A stretch of 14,400 nucleotides of DNA, taken from contig DBQY01000009.1 of NCBI GenBank assembly GCA_002305805.1, positions 148,762 through 163,161 of the forward strand, given 5' to 3'. The notes beneath the pieces were generated by a model that had not been told where the DNA came from, made no database searches, and saw only the letters and a list, made by a program, of their open reading frames with translations. Source of the DNA: Atopobium sp. UBA1382. Lineage in GTDB: Bacteria > Actinomycetota > Coriobacteriia > Coriobacteriales > Atopobiaceae. Shown in pieces: positions 13,892 to 14,400 of the stretch. The number at the start of each line of letters is the position of its first letter. Within the stretch, counting starts at the first letter, position 1. The translations under genes and the position numbers were made by a program.

Positions 13892-14346
13892 TTCCCGTCC
13901 TCGTAGACAGCAACGTCATCGTTGACTTTCTCGCTGAGCGAGCGGGTTTCTACGAGGAGGCACGAAAGCTCCTCGTGTTCTCGGAGTTTGGCGACTACGA
14001 GCTCTGGATGAGCTCCTCGCAGATAACGGACGTGCACTACATCCTGAGCAACGGCGGAAGACGCTCCGAGCTTCCCGCCGCCCGGGCCGCGCTGCGGGGC
14101 ATCCGAAGGTTCGTGCGCGTATGCTCGCCCGGCGAGCGCGAGGTTGACCTCGCGCTTGATTCAACCTGGGAGGATTTCGAGGACGCCCTTGTCTACCAGG
14201 CCGCCGTGAGCATCGGCGCGCGGGCCATAGTCACGAGAAACGAGAGGGACTTCTCCCTCTCGTCCATACCAGCTCTCTCCCCCACCGCCTTCTTCCCCTG
14301 GTTCGAGCACCGTTACGGTCGCTACTACGAAGAGCTCCCCTTCTAG
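13888..14346 (+). CDS. PIN-domain toxin (VapC-like ribonuclease)
   Basis: The 152-residue protein is a PIN-domain endoribonuclease candidate. The metal-binding acidic residues are visible: Asp7 in LVDSNVIVDFL, Asp48 in SQITDVHYIL, Asp96/Asp99 in WEDFEDALVYQ, and Asp121 in AIVTRNERDF. It overlaps the antitoxin stop by four bases. VapC toxins usually cut initiator tRNA or rRNA, but the target here is unknown. The partner is of RelB/DinJ type, not a typical VapB, a hybrid pairing. The C-terminal tail (FFPWFEHRYGRYYEELPF) is rich in aromatic residues. No terminator is visible in the 54 bases to the window end. Confidence 0.85.
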   Translation: MIPVLVDSNVIVDFLAERAGFYEEARKLLVFSEFGDYELWMSSSQITDVHYILSNGGRRSELPAARAALRGIRRFVRVCSPGEREVDLALDSTWEDFEDALVYQAAVSIGARAIVTRNERDFSLSSIPALSPTAFFPWFEHRYGRYYEELPF

Positions 14347-14400
14347 CCTCCCCGGTAAGAGAACCCGCCGACGCGAGCCGCCCCGCCGACCCCTCCCGTT

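Overview
This looks like a GC-rich bacterial chromosome segment. I infer class Coriobacteriia, probably an Olsenella/Atopobium relative. The inference rests on GC content, a group-B-type [FeFe] hydrogenase, a NlpC/P60-type cell-wall hydrolase with a PcsB-like coiled coil, and a sortase-type surface protein with a GDS tail. There is no rRNA or marker gene to confirm it. No tRNA, rRNA, IS element or CRISPR array was recognised.

Left block (about 1-7970, all genes on the minus strand, housekeeping). In transcription order from the right these are a branched-chain aminotransferase, histidyl-tRNA synthetase, an RluA-type pseudouridine synthase, a ferredoxin-domain [FeFe] hydrogenase, a 37-kDa nucleoid-associated (NA37/YejK) protein, and a secreted coiled-coil NlpC/P60-like peptidoglycan hydrolase. 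Each gene has its own intergenic region, so they look like single transcription units. Two good minus-strand terminators are visible (29-58 and 6857-6893). A plus-strand threonine-aldolase-like gene diverges from ilvE at 8360-9415 and ends in its own terminator.

Right block (about 9500-14400, accessory-like). It carries a large mosaic surface protein whose central 1.3 kb is visibly lower in GC than its ends, a TPR-like/LuxR-HTH regulator cotranscribed with a HAD phosphatase, and a RelB/DinJ-like antitoxin with a PIN-domain toxin behind a palindromic operator.

Non-coding structure is the most unusual part of the window. Four intergenic regions (2463-2690, 5091-5214, 6637-6840 and 8047-8291) each hold an array of degenerate direct and inverted repeats. 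Their spacings are about 31, 41 or 62 bp, that is 3, 4 or 6 helical turns, so sites fall on one face of the helix. Each array has its own sequence but the same architecture. Independently, the octamer GGCGAGAA, extended to GGCGAGAAGRACG, occurs 14 times on the two strands between 1649 and 9942. It is found in genes in several reading frames as well as between genes, and it is absent from 9943-14400. Its density resembles that of a DNA uptake sequence or a Chi-like element. I do not recognise either system.
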